64,000 bases of DNA from contig CAWIOS010000012.1 of NCBI GenBank assembly GCA_963837815.1, positions 434,001 through 498,000 on the forward strand, given 5' to 3'. Within the stretch, counting starts at the first letter, position 1. Each line of letters begins with the position of its first letter. The stretch comes from Fen-1273 sp963837815 (lineage in GTDB: Bacteria; Bacteroidota; Ignavibacteria; UBA10030; UBA6906). Under the pieces are notes generated by a model. That model did not search any database, was not told the origin of the DNA, and saw only the letters and a list, made by a program, of their open reading frames with translations. Positions 7,169 through 16,089 of this stretch are shown here, piece by piece. A program made the position numbers and the translations under genes.

Positions 7169-8830
7169 CTACCAGAAGTACAAGTTGAGTGTGACGAGCA
7201 CGACGACGGAGAGGATCGCGTAAAACTCCGGCCGCTTCATAAACGGAATGCCGTCGCGCGCTGTTTCGGGCGTCAGTCCCTTCACAAGCCCGACAAGCTC
7301 TTCCTTCGGTTTCTTCTTCGTGAAGAGGCTGATCAGGATCGTCACGAGGAAACAGACGAGCCACGCCCACCACGCGCGCCAGAAGTTCACCGCCATGTCG
7401 CTGGCGTTGTTCGCAAGCGTAATCCGCGCGGCATCGATCCACTGAAACTTCACGCCGAGAAACATCGCGATCGAAGTCCCCATCCCCGCCAGGAGGCCCC
7501 AGAATGCACCCGCCGGGGTTATCCAGACGACGAACATTCCGAGGAGCATCGTCGCGAACAGGGGTGCATTCACCCACGAGAATATCGCCTGCATGTAATC
7601 CATGATGCTCGGGAATCCCTTGGCCCAGTAGGCGGTGACGACGCTCAGGACCACGCCGATAACGGTGGATATACGCCCGACCCACATGAGATTGGCGTCG
7701 CTCGCGTTCTTGTTGATGATCGCCCTGTAGACGTCATACGTCCACACGGTGTTGAACGCGCTTATGTTGCCGGCCTGTCCCGCCATAAAACCGGCGAGGA
7801 GCGCGGACACCCCGAGTCCCACGAGCCCGTGAGGATAATACCGCATGATGAGAAGAGGAAGCGTCGAGTCGTAGTTGACGTGCCCGCCGTCCTGCAGGAG
7901 GGCAAATCCGCTCCCCGGAGTCTTTGCCAGGATGAGCGCGATGAGCCCCGTCAGGACCACGATGACGGGAACCGCCATTTTCGGGAACGACGCGATAATC
8001 GGCGTCAGCCTTGCCGCACGAAGGTTCTTCGCCGAGAACGCCCGCTGCACGACGAGGAAGTCCGTCGTCCAGTACCCGAACGAAAGCACGAACCCCAGGC
8101 CGAGCACAATTCCCGCCCACGTGATCGCCATTCCGTTCTGCGAAGCATCGGCCGACGTCGACCAGAGCGTCCCGAACGACGCCGGGATGTTTGTCAACAC
8201 CTGGTTAATGCCGCCGATCTCAACGAGCCCCAGGATCGTGACAAGAAAGAGGCCGAACCAGATCAGGAAGAACTGTATGATCTCGGTGAATATTGCGGAC
8301 ATCAGTCCGCTCAGCGTTACGTAGAACGCGACGGTCGCCGCCGACACCCACATGCTCACGTTCCAGTCCCACCCGAGGAACGTCCGGAGGACAAGCGCCA
8401 TTGCATACAGGTTGATCCCCGAGACCAGGAGCGTCATGATGCCGAAGGCGACGCCGTTCAGCACGCGCGTCCTCTCATCGAACCTGAGCTTCAGGTAGCC
8501 CGGAACGGAATGGATCTTGCTGCTGTAGTAGAAAGGCATCATGTAGAGCCCCAGGAACAGCATGGCGGGGATGGCGCCGATCCAGTAAAAATGCGCGACG
8601 TACATGCCGTACTTGTACGTGTTCCCGGTCATCCCCAGGAGCTCGAGCGCCCCCAGGTTCGCGGAGAGGAAGGCGATCCCCGCCACCCATGCGCTGTTTT
8701 TTCTCCCGGCAAGGAAGTAGTCCTCCTGGCTTTTTGTGAACCGTTTGAGGTAGTAGCCGAGCCCGAGGATGAACCCGAAATAAACCGCCAGGATCAGCCA
8801 GTCAACAATGCTCAGGTTAAATGTCGCCAT
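7169..8830 (-). CDS. Sodium:solute symporter (SSS/SGLT family)
   Basis: 553 aa with about 13-14 predicted transmembrane helices and the SSS layout: first helix followed by SQEDYFLAGRKNSAWVAGIAFLSANLGALELLGMTG, a typical TM1-TM2 segment of sugar-transporting members. Related to the SGLT branch that couples sodium to uptake of sugars. It lies directly downstream of the GH20 beta-hexosaminidase and across from a GH89 enzyme, so an N-acetylhexosamine or small oligosaccharide is a plausible substrate; that is inference. Followed by the small two-helix protein. Confidence 0.9.
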   Translation of the reverse strand: MATFNLSIVDWLILAVYFGFILGLGYYLKRFTKSQEDYFLAGRKNSAWVAGIAFLSANLGALELLGMTGNTYKYGMYVAHFYWIGAIPAMLFLGLYMMPFYYSSKIHSVPGYLKLRFDERTRVLNGVAFGIMTLLVSGINLYAMALVLRTFLGWDWNVSMWVSAATVAFYVTLSGLMSAIFTEIIQFFLIWFGLFLVTILGLVEIGGINQVLTNIPASFGTLWSTSADASQNGMAITWAGIVLGLGFVLSFGYWTTDFLVVQRAFSAKNLRAARLTPIIASFPKMAVPVIVVLTGLIALILAKTPGSGFALLQDGGHVNYDSTLPLLIMRYYPHGLVGLGVSALLAGFMAGQAGNISAFNTVWTYDVYRAIINKNASDANLMWVGRISTVIGVVLSVVTAYWAKGFPSIMDYMQAIFSWVNAPLFATMLLGMFVVWITPAGAFWGLLAGMGTSIAMFLGVKFQWIDAARITLANNASDMAVNFWRAWWAWLVCFLVTILISLFTKKKPKEELVGLVKGLTPETARDGIPFMKRPEFYAILSVVVLVTLNLYFW

Positions 8831-8885
8831 GCCTCTTCCTCATTGTTGTGTATGGAATGACAGTGCATCACCTTCTGCCCAATGA

Positions 8886-11189
8886 TCACTGACGTCGCCG
8901 CAGCATCGAAGGGGGAACCGGCTGCGGCTCGATCCCCGGCCCCCTGACCTCGAGATCCAGCCAGGGCGCGGTTTCCGCCGCCGCGACAGTCACGGTGATC
9001 GCGTGCGCCCCGGCGGCAAGATGAAACATCCCGGAAGGGATGTCCCACCAGTTCTCCCCCCTGTTTGTTACGGCAGGCGAACCGTCGACGCTGAGCGCAA
9101 CCGGATCGCCCTGCGCGATCGTGAAGAGGTAGTCCCCTTCCTCCTTTGCGGCGAAATACGAATCGAGCCGGACGGTCGCGCCGTCATGCCCCAGGGGGAG
9201 TCCCTCCAGGGACAAGCGGTACGCAATTCCCCTGAGCGTATCATTCAGGAAGCCCTGCCCGGAGCCGGGGGAGGCGCGGCGCGGCACTATTGTGTATGCC
9301 ACGCCGTTCACCTCCGGATCGACGATGCTGTATATGCCGCGGGGAACCGGACTCGTCCCCCCCGCAGGGAGGAACGTCCGCGCCTTGAGCATCGTGGATG
9401 TGTGGATATGAAGGGGCCCTGATACCATGGGCGATTCCTCCGTGGGGTCGGTCCCGTCCGTCGTGTACCGGACGACGGACCCGGCGACCTGGCTCTCGAT
9501 CGCCACCGTCGTGTCATGGAAGAGGACCGGGTAACCCTCGAACCCCGAGGGGGGCGGAATGCGGACGTTGATCCCCCGTCCGACGAGCCTCGCGTACTGA
9601 CCGGCCATCCGCAATGAAAAATCCCCGAAGTCCCGCTTCTCCCGCGGAGACCACACGACCTCGCTCATCGCGCAGGCGCGGGGGAATGACATGTACTCCG
9701 CTTTCCCGCGGTCCGGGATCGATTCCGTCCAGACGTTTCCCTGTGCCCCGAGTATATGGCGGGCCTGACCCTCAGCGAGACCCGGCGGCACCGGCTCATA
9801 GGAATAGACGCGATCCAGCGGAAGGTAGCTGCCGACGGGCCCGGGTTCCCCGGTGAGCCCCTGATAATAATCAAAATAGCAGTTGGATGTCGGCGTCATG
9901 ACGACGTCGTGCCCTGTGGTTGCGGCCGCGATCCCCCCGTCGACGCCGCGCCAGGACATCACGGTCGCGTTCGGCGGGAGTCCCCCCTCGAGTATTTCAT
10001 CCCAGCCGACGAGCCGTTTTCCGTGCGCGTTTATGAACTTTTCAATCCGGCGTATGAAATAGCTCTGAAGCTCCCGTTCGTCTGCAAGCCCCTCCGCTTT
10101 GATCCTCGCCTGGCACCGGGGACAGACCTCCCACCGCGTCTTGGGACATTCGTCGCCCCCGATATGGATATACCGGCCGGGGAAGAGCTCCATCACCTCC
10201 GTCAGCACGTCCTCGAGGAATTCGAACGTCTTCTCGTTTCCCGCACAATACACGTCATCGAAGACACGCCACTTCGTCTGCACATCGAAGGGCCCCCCCG
10301 TGCACGAAAGCTCGGGGTACGAGGCCAGCGCGGCAGTGGAGTGACCGGGCATCTCGATTTCCGGGATGATTGTGACAAACCGCTCCCGAGCATATGCGAC
10401 GACTTCCCGCACGTCATCCTGCGTGTAAAACCCGCCGTGAGGCTGCCCGTCTCCCAGCGTCTCCTTCCGCCATGACCCGACGGTCGTCAGCCGGGGATAT
10501 TTCCTGATCTCGATGCGCCACCCCTGGTCTTCCGTCAGGTGCCAGTGGAACACGTTGAACTTGTAGCGCGAAATCAGATCGATATACTCCTCGACGAATT
10601 TTTTGCCGAAGAAGTGGCGGCCCACGTCCAGGTGCATGCCCCGCCAGGGAAAACGGGGGGCATCCTGGATGCGGACGCAGGGGACATCCCACGAGATGCC
10701 GTATACGGGGGAACCGTGCTCGAATTCCGGAGGGAGGAGCTGAAAGAGCGTCTGGAGCGCGTAAAAAGCTCCGGCGGCGCCGCCGGCAGTAATCCGTATC
10801 CCTCCGTTCGACACGTTGAGCACATAGCCTTCCTCTTTCCCGTCCGCGGAGGAATGATCGAGTGCGAGAAGGATGGCGTTCCCGCGGGCACCCTTCAGCC
10901 CCGGGAAAGCGGACGGAGTATCGAGCGGGAGCGGGTAACCCGTCGATTCGCGGAGCCGGGCGGCGAGGAAAACTCCGACCCCGTTCAGTGCGGGGGAGCC
11001 TGCATCGATGGCAATCGACGTCCGTCCATCAATGCGGAAACTCCCGGCGCGGGGTTCGACGCTCGCGGGGACGGGGACGAGAGAGAGAACTTTTTCACCC
11101 CCGCCCGTTGAAAATCCCTCCGATGACGCGAAGAGAACCAGGAGGATCGGGGTAACAGAGAGGAATCGGGAGCTCATGTTGATGTTCAT
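8886..11189 (-). CDS. Beta-N-acetylhexosaminidase, GH20, secreted
   Basis: 767 aa. N-terminal signal peptide (residues 1 to about 27), GH20b-like alpha/beta domain (35-165), GH20 TIM barrel (about 178-520) with the catalytic Asp-Glu pair D346-E347 in IGGDECPKTRW, a chitobiase-like FN3/CHB_HEX_C segment (about 540-620), and a C-terminal PA14-like beta domain (625-755). It removes terminal GlcNAc/GalNAc by substrate-assisted catalysis. The same FN3 plus PA14-like tail occurs on the GH89 enzyme at 12445-15294, so the two are probably functionally paired. The start at 11189 has an alternative ATG four codons inside. Confidence 0.95.
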   Translation of the reverse strand: MNINMSSRFLSVTPILLVLFASSEGFSTGGGEKVLSLVPVPASVEPRAGSFRIDGRTSIAIDAGSPALNGVGVFLAARLRESTGYPLPLDTPSAFPGLKGARGNAILLALDHSSADGKEEGYVLNVSNGGIRITAGGAAGAFYALQTLFQLLPPEFEHGSPVYGISWDVPCVRIQDAPRFPWRGMHLDVGRHFFGKKFVEEYIDLISRYKFNVFHWHLTEDQGWRIEIRKYPRLTTVGSWRKETLGDGQPHGGFYTQDDVREVVAYARERFVTIIPEIEMPGHSTAALASYPELSCTGGPFDVQTKWRVFDDVYCAGNEKTFEFLEDVLTEVMELFPGRYIHIGGDECPKTRWEVCPRCQARIKAEGLADERELQSYFIRRIEKFINAHGKRLVGWDEILEGGLPPNATVMSWRGVDGGIAAATTGHDVVMTPTSNCYFDYYQGLTGEPGPVGSYLPLDRVYSYEPVPPGLAEGQARHILGAQGNVWTESIPDRGKAEYMSFPRACAMSEVVWSPREKRDFGDFSLRMAGQYARLVGRGINVRIPPPSGFEGYPVLFHDTTVAIESQVAGSVVRYTTDGTDPTEESPMVSGPLHIHTSTMLKARTFLPAGGTSPVPRGIYSIVDPEVNGVAYTIVPRRASPGSGQGFLNDTLRGIAYRLSLEGLPLGHDGATVRLDSYFAAKEEGDYLFTIAQGDPVALSVDGSPAVTNRGENWWDIPSGMFHLAAGAHAITVTVAAAETAPWLDLEVRGPGIEPQPVPPSMLRRRQ

Positions 11190-11225
11190 GATGTGCGTTT
11201 GTGGGTTGTTGAATTACATCGCGGT

Positions 11226-12041
11226 TCAGACCCGGACTATCTCCGAGGGGCGCGACTTGAACGACGGGACGACGCGGACATCCGGAAACCCCCCGCGCCG
11301 GAGCGCTCCCGCTGTGGCATCCTCCGCAAGCGCGTTTGTATTGCACTGCTGGCTTATGTGCGCCAGGACGACCGCCGCAGGGGGACGGGTGCTCGACCGA
11401 GCCACATCGCAGACGAACTCCGCGCACTGATCATTGGAAAGATGGCCGATCTCTTTGATCCGTTTCTTGAGCCACGCAGGACGGCCGGAGCCCTCCAGCA
11501 TCGCCAGGTCGTGGTTCGATTCGATCACGATTGCGCGCGCGTCCCTGAAATGCTCCGCGAGCTCCCCCCCGGTGAACCCGAGGTCCGTGGCGAGCGCCAC
11601 TCCGGCGCCATTTCCCCCCTCCGAACGGTCGATGATCCTGAACCCGAAGCACCCTCCCGGGGAATCATGCGGCACGCTGAACGACTCTATCCCGAGCGTC
11701 CCCGCGCCTCCCCCTCCGCCGTTGATCTCCACGAGGAGGCCGAGGCCGGCCGCCCGCTCGATGGAGGGATACATGCGGCGGAGGACGCGCGTGATCTCAC
11801 GGCGAACAATGAGGGGAACCCTGTTCCGGATAAGCATGCCGATCGAGGTGTCATTCACGTGGTCGCTGTGCGCGTGCGTGATGAGGAGCCCCGCAAGAGG
11901 GGGGATGTCAAGATCGAGCGAACTGAGAGACGATCCGACGTACGCGCGGCCGAACCCGCAATCAATCATGATCGCGGTGTCACCATTCCACACGAGTGTG
12001 CAGTTCCCTGCGCTCGAACTCCCGAGTACCCTGAGGTTCAC
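11226..12041 (-). CDS. Metallo-beta-lactamase-fold hydrolase (YycJ/WalJ-like)
   Basis: About 271 aa. It opens with the beta strand and loop LRVLGSSSAGNCT, characteristic of the YycJ/PhnP-like group, and has the zinc motif THAHSDH near residue 55, a second His in the FSVPHDS segment, a conserved ESNHD segment and a late LAHISQQCN segment. Members are DNA exonuclease-like or phosphodiesterases. The open frame extends upstream to 12584, but the upstream part is low-complexity and not family-like, so I choose the GTG at 12041 although its Shine-Dalgarno is poor. Follows GH20 on the same strand by 36 bp; no obvious functional tie. Confidence 0.8.
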   Translation of the reverse strand: MNLRVLGSSSAGNCTLVWNGDTAIMIDCGFGRAYVGSSLSSLDLDIPPLAGLLITHAHSDHVNDTSIGMLIRNRVPLIVRREITRVLRRMYPSIERAAGLGLLVEINGGGGGAGTLGIESFSVPHDSPGGCFGFRIIDRSEGGNGAGVALATDLGFTGGELAEHFRDARAIVIESNHDLAMLEGSGRPAWLKKRIKEIGHLSNDQCAEFVCDVARSSTRPPAAVVLAHISQQCNTNALAEDATAGALRRGGFPDVRVVPSFKSRPSEIVRV

Positions 12042-12444
12042 GGGCGACGCGGAGCGGAAACGCCCGGGAGAGGACTCCTGAACGCGGCGCCGTACGGCCG
12101 GAGCGTAACGCGAACGCTCCCCGTCATGGCTCCGCCCTTCCGGCCCGGATCGTGGGGAACAACCTCTCAAACATGGTACCTCGCATGAATGTGGGGAAGC
12201 GCGGAAGAGATTCGGCGGCGGGTGCGCGCCCGGAAGTCTGCTGAATGAAGTATACCAAAAAAAGGATGCGGGTTCAAGGGGCGGCTGTTCCGCAGCGCGG
12301 ACGCGGGCTGCGGGCACCTTGCCTCTCAGGAGCGGTATCATTAGTTTGTGCACCATCGTCCCCTCATTCTCCCCCCTCCGGAATTTACCCCGGACGAGCG
12401 GCGGCGGTGAGGCCTCATCCCCATATCTCAAAGGACGCGGCATC
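12042..12444. other. 403-bp divergent intergenic region
   Basis: Separates the MBL-fold gene (minus) from GH89 (plus). I find no convincing gene. The one structured element is a 7-bp-arm inverted repeat, GGAGCGT/ACGCTCC (12100-12120), about 60 bp upstream of the MBL gene. An A-rich stretch near 12250 stands out in this GC-rich DNA and may hold promoter elements, but no clear -35/-10 pair is visible. Confidence 0.5.
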
Positions 12445-15294
12445 ATGAGAATCCTCCCGGCGGCACTCCTTATCCTCCTGGCCGTATCCCCCTCCTCTGC
12501 GCAGCAGGCGAAACCCCGGCTCCCCCTTGCGGCGGCGGAGTGGGTTCTCAAGCGAACAATCAAGGAGAGGGCATCATCATTCAAACTCGGGCTTATCGGA
12601 CGCGAAAACGGGAAAGACGTCTTCGAACTCCGCGCCGGGGGCGGGACCGTGACGATACTGGGCTCGGGGACGCTGGCGATCTGCAGGGGATTCTACCATT
12701 ACCTCCGGAACGCGTGCAACTCCGAAATCACGTGGAGCGGTTCGCACATCGTCCTGCCGGACACGCTCCCCGATTACCCCCGCGTACGCGTCGTTTCGCC
12801 GTACAGGTACCGCCAGTACTTCAATGTCTGCACATTCGGGTACACGACGGTCTGGTGGGACTGGAAGCGCTGGGAGCAGGAGATCGACTGGATGGCGCTC
12901 CACGGAATTTCGATGCCGCTGGCCATGACGGGGGAGGAGGCGGTCTGGAGGAACGTGTGGCTCTCGAGGGGAATCACCGGCGCGGATCTTGACGGGTATT
13001 TCACCGGCCCGGCGTTCCTCCCGTGGCACAGGATGGGAAACGTCAACGGGCACGGGGGTCCCCTTCCCCGCGGATGGATCAACGCGCAGGCGTCGCTGCA
13101 GAAGAAAATTCTCGCCCGGATGCGCGACCTGGGGATGACACCGGTCGTCCCCGCGTTCTCGGGTTTCGTCCCCGAGGCGTTCAAGCGCCTCCATCCCGAA
13201 GCGCGGGTCTACGACATCGCCGCCTGGGGCGGTTTTCCGAAGGAGGAGAGGACGCACATGCTCTCACCCGAGTCACCCCTCTTCCGCGAGATCGGGAAAC
13301 AGTTCATCACGGAATACAGGAAGATGTTCGGGACGGACCATTACTACCTCGCGGACAGCTTCAACGAGCTGGAGGTGCCCGTGTCAGACACCGCCCGGTA
13401 CCGGGAGCTTGCACAGTTCGGGGAAGCGGTCTATTCGTCGATCAGCGCGGGGGACCCCGCGGGAACGTGGGTCATGCAGGGCTGGCTTTTTTACAGCGAC
13501 AGGACGTTCTGGGACAAACGGTCGGCAGGGGCCCTGCTCTCGCGCGTGCCGGACGACAGAATGATCATCCTCGATCTTGCCAACGAGATATTCCACGGAT
13601 GGAAAGAGCAGGACGGATTCGACGGGAAGGAATGGATCTACAGCCTGATACAGAACTTCGGCGGCAATAACGCGCTTGCGGGAAACCTTGCGTTCACCGC
13701 CTCCGATCCGGCCATGACGCTCCGGAGCCCGGACCGCGGGAAACTCTCCGGGATGGGACTCGCGCCCGAGGGGGTGGAGAATAACGACGTCGTCTACGAG
13801 CTCACGACGGACATGACATGGTCGGAGAGACCGATCGAGATCGAACCCTGGCTCGATGCCTACGCGCAGGCCCGGTACGGGGTGCTTCCCGGGGGAATCC
13901 GGCGTGCGTGGAGGCTTCTCGAACGCTCGGCGTATGCCGGAGGGGCGACAAACGGACGGCACGGGTTCCAGATGCGTCCCGGCCGGACCGTGCAGGGGAA
14001 CGCCGACGTCTCTCCCGCATTCCGGGAAGCCGTGACGCTGTTCCTTTCCTGCGCGGATTCGATGCGGGGGAGCCCTCTTTACATGGCGGACGCAATCGAA
14101 CTCGCCGCGCAGGCCCTCGGCGGGGATGTCGACGACATGCTGCGGAACGCCGTGCGTGCGCACGACTCGGGGATGTTCGAACTTCGCGATACGCTCGCAC
14201 GTGAGTCCTTCCGGCTCATGGAGGGGATCGATGCGCTTCTCAACTGCCGGCCCGACAGGAGGATGGAAGAGTGGATCGCCGCGGCGCGCGCATGGGGGAC
14301 AACGGCTGCGGATTCCGGCCTGTACGAACGGAACGCGCGGCTCCAGGTGACGGTCTGGGGGGGGCCTGAGCTTTTCGACTATGCAACGAAGATGTGGAGC
14401 GGTCTGATACGGGATTTCTACGCCGGCAGGTGGAAGAAATTCTTTGAACTCCTCCGGTCCACACCCCCCGGGGGGACGGTCCGCGCCGGGGATCTCGCCT
14501 CCTGGGAGCTCGACTGGACGAATCAGAAGTCTCTCTCGGCTCCCACCACACTCGGTGACCCGCTCTCAACGGCCCGGGAACTTCTCGGTTCGGCCTCCCG
14601 CTCACCCGTGCTCACGCCCGAGCCGTCGATCATGCCGGACGTGCACGTGTTTGGCAGCGCGGAGTCCCTCCGCGTTGAAATACGCCAGGGGATTCCCGGC
14701 GTGCTCACGCGCTACACGCTCGACGGCTCGCTGCCGACAGCGCTCTCCCCCCTGTACAGGGGACCGTTCCTGATCGGATCGGATGCCACGGTGAGCGCCA
14801 GGTCGTTCGCCACCCGGGGATACCCGAGCTTTGTCGCCCGGCATTCCTATGCCGCGGTGAAAAAAGGGGTGAACGGGATGACGTACAGATACTACGAAGG
14901 GGCCTGGAAGGAGATACCGGATTTCGACACGGCCGCGGTTGTCCGGAGAGGAATCGCCTACAGCTTTACGCTGGATGAAGCCGGCCCGAGAAACGAATTC
15001 TTCGGTCTGGCGTACGGCGGGTATCTCGACATCGGCGTACCAGGCGAGTACACGTTCACGCTCGGCTCAGACGACGGATCGCGGCTCCTCGTTGACGGGA
15101 AAGCGGTGGTGGATAATGACGGGCTCCATGCATATGCCGAGCAGAAGGGGACCGTGATGCTTGGTACGGGGAAGCACGCGATTGCGGTCACGTATTTTCA
15201 GGCAGGAGGGGGAAAGAGACTTGAGGTGAAGTACGCGGGGCCGGGGATACCGGAGCAGCCGGTACCCCCCGGGAAACTCTATATTGCACCCTGA
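12445..15294 (+). CDS. Alpha-N-acetylglucosaminidase, GH89 (NAGLU family), secreted
   Basis: 949 aa. Signal peptide to about residue 20, GH89 N-terminal domain, catalytic barrel with the YFNVCTFGYTTVWWDW signature, catalytic candidates E308 (SFNELE) and E442 (LAPEG-x3-NDVVYEL), helical C-terminal domain, then an FN3/chitobiase-like segment and a terminal PA14-like domain (about 800-945). It cleaves terminal alpha-GlcNAc, as found in heparan-type glycosaminoglycans and mucins. The ATG at 12445 is preceded by AAAGGA; the longer frame to 12319 lacks a signal peptide at its start and is rejected. The paired GH20 with the same tail suggests attack on hexosamine-containing host or algal glycans. 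Confidence 0.94.
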   Translation: MRILPAALLILLAVSPSSAQQAKPRLPLAAAEWVLKRTIKERASSFKLGLIGRENGKDVFELRAGGGTVTILGSGTLAICRGFYHYLRNACNSEITWSGSHIVLPDTLPDYPRVRVVSPYRYRQYFNVCTFGYTTVWWDWKRWEQEIDWMALHGISMPLAMTGEEAVWRNVWLSRGITGADLDGYFTGPAFLPWHRMGNVNGHGGPLPRGWINAQASLQKKILARMRDLGMTPVVPAFSGFVPEAFKRLHPEARVYDIAAWGGFPKEERTHMLSPESPLFREIGKQFITEYRKMFGTDHYYLADSFNELEVPVSDTARYRELAQFGEAVYSSISAGDPAGTWVMQGWLFYSDRTFWDKRSAGALLSRVPDDRMIILDLANEIFHGWKEQDGFDGKEWIYSLIQNFGGNNALAGNLAFTASDPAMTLRSPDRGKLSGMGLAPEGVENNDVVYELTTDMTWSERPIEIEPWLDAYAQARYGVLPGGIRRAWRLLERSAYAGGATNGRHGFQMRPGRTVQGNADVSPAFREAVTLFLSCADSMRGSPLYMADAIELAAQALGGDVDDMLRNAVRAHDSGMFELRDTLARESFRLMEGIDALLNCRPDRRMEEWIAAARAWGTTAADSGLYERNARLQVTVWGGPELFDYATKMWSGLIRDFYAGRWKKFFELLRSTPPGGTVRAGDLASWELDWTNQKSLSAPTTLGDPLSTARELLGSASRSPVLTPEPSIMPDVHVFGSAESLRVEIRQGIPGVLTRYTLDGSLPTALSPLYRGPFLIGSDATVSARSFATRGYPSFVARHSYAAVKKGVNGMTYRYYEGAWKEIPDFDTAAVVRRGIAYSFTLDEAGPRNEFFGLAYGGYLDIGVPGEYTFTLGSDDGSRLLVDGKAVVDNDGLHAYAEQKGTVMLGTGKHAIAVTYFQAGGGKRLEVKYAGPGIPEQPVPPGKLYIAP

Positions 15295-15327
15295 CGGGGA
15301 CGGGCACCGCCGCCCGCGGAGGGGTTG

Positions 15328-15978
15328 CTATGCCGGCTTTTCGTCCATCGCAATCTCTTCCCTGTCGCCGTACATTGTGCCGAACACGTAATCCCAGATG
15401 GGGGTGCTCACGCCGAAACCCCGCCCGCTGTCAAGGTAATGATGACGGACATGGTGATGCTTCAGCCAGAGCCCCAGCTTTCCTTTCATCGGCGCGTGGT
15501 GCGTCGCGTAGTGGATTTCGTCATAGCAGATGTAACCGAATATGAAACCGGCGAACGTTGCGGCGACGTGCCCGGCGGGGAGCAGAAGCGCGAAGAGCCC
15601 CAGAAACAGGGATGCCAGGGGGATGCTGACGACAGGCGGCATCACGAGCCGTTTGGAGTCCTGCGGGTAGTCGTGATGCACCCCGTGCATGAGGAAGTGG
15701 AGCCGTTTGCCCCACGAACTTGCCGGCTCGTAGTGAAACACAAACCTGTGAAGCAGGTACTCTGTCAGCGTCCAGACGAACAGGCCCCCCACGAACTCGA
15801 GGACCTGGAACCCCGGGGAGAGCACGCCGGCGGACGGCCAGAACCAGAGGCAATAGACTACGACAGGGAAGTAGACGATGATGGGGACGCTCCAGTGTAC
15901 GTGTGTAAAGAGTTCAAGGAAGCCGCTCTCGAAAAGCCGCGCCGATTCGTCTTTGTTCGAAACATAGAGCTTTGCCAT
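15328..15978 (-). CDS. Fatty acid hydroxylase superfamily (FA2H/Scs7-like) membrane di-iron enzyme
   Basis: 216 aa with four or so transmembrane helices and the full histidine-box set: HRFVFH, HFLMHGVHHD, HHAP and HHHVRHH. This pattern and the sequence around it (TEYLLHRFVFHYEP) are those of fatty acid 2-hydroxylases that add a 2-OH to sphingolipid or other acyl chains, rather than sterol desaturases. The cytochrome b5 domain of the eukaryotic enzymes is absent, as in bacterial members. Gene lies at the 3' end of the CBM9 transcription unit, 111 bp downstream; lipid substrate unknown. Confidence 0.88.
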   Translation of the reverse strand: MAKLYVSNKDESARLFESGFLELFTHVHWSVPIIVYFPVVVYCLWFWPSAGVLSPGFQVLEFVGGLFVWTLTEYLLHRFVFHYEPASSWGKRLHFLMHGVHHDYPQDSKRLVMPPVVSIPLASLFLGLFALLLPAGHVAATFAGFIFGYICYDEIHYATHHAPMKGKLGLWLKHHHVRHHYLDSGRGFGVSTPIWDYVFGTMYGDREEIAMDEKPA

Positions 15979-16089
15979 GGCATACCCCGGTCAGATGGTA
16001 AGAAATGTATAACAAGGTAATGAAAATCAGGTACTCGTTCAAATTTCGGAACGCTGGGAAGGGGTGCGGGGTTCCCCTCCCCCCACGCC

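Noticed and set aside
6944..8860. Plus-strand open frame of over 600 codons opposite the symporter
   Set aside because: Highly charged, His/Arg-rich translation typical of the antisense of a membrane protein; the minus strand encodes a clear SSS symporter.
12319..12444. Earlier start for GH89
   Set aside because: The 42 added residues place the hydrophobic signal far from the N-terminus; the ATG at 12445 gives a proper signal peptide.
12042..12584. N-terminal extension of the MBL-fold protein
   Set aside because: The extra 181 residues are Arg/Pro-rich and unlike the family, and overlap the GH89 upstream region and signal peptide; the family core starts at 12041.
15295..15327. Terminator between GH89 and the fatty acid hydroxylase
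   Set aside because: Only a 4-bp GC stem can be drawn and there is no U-tract.
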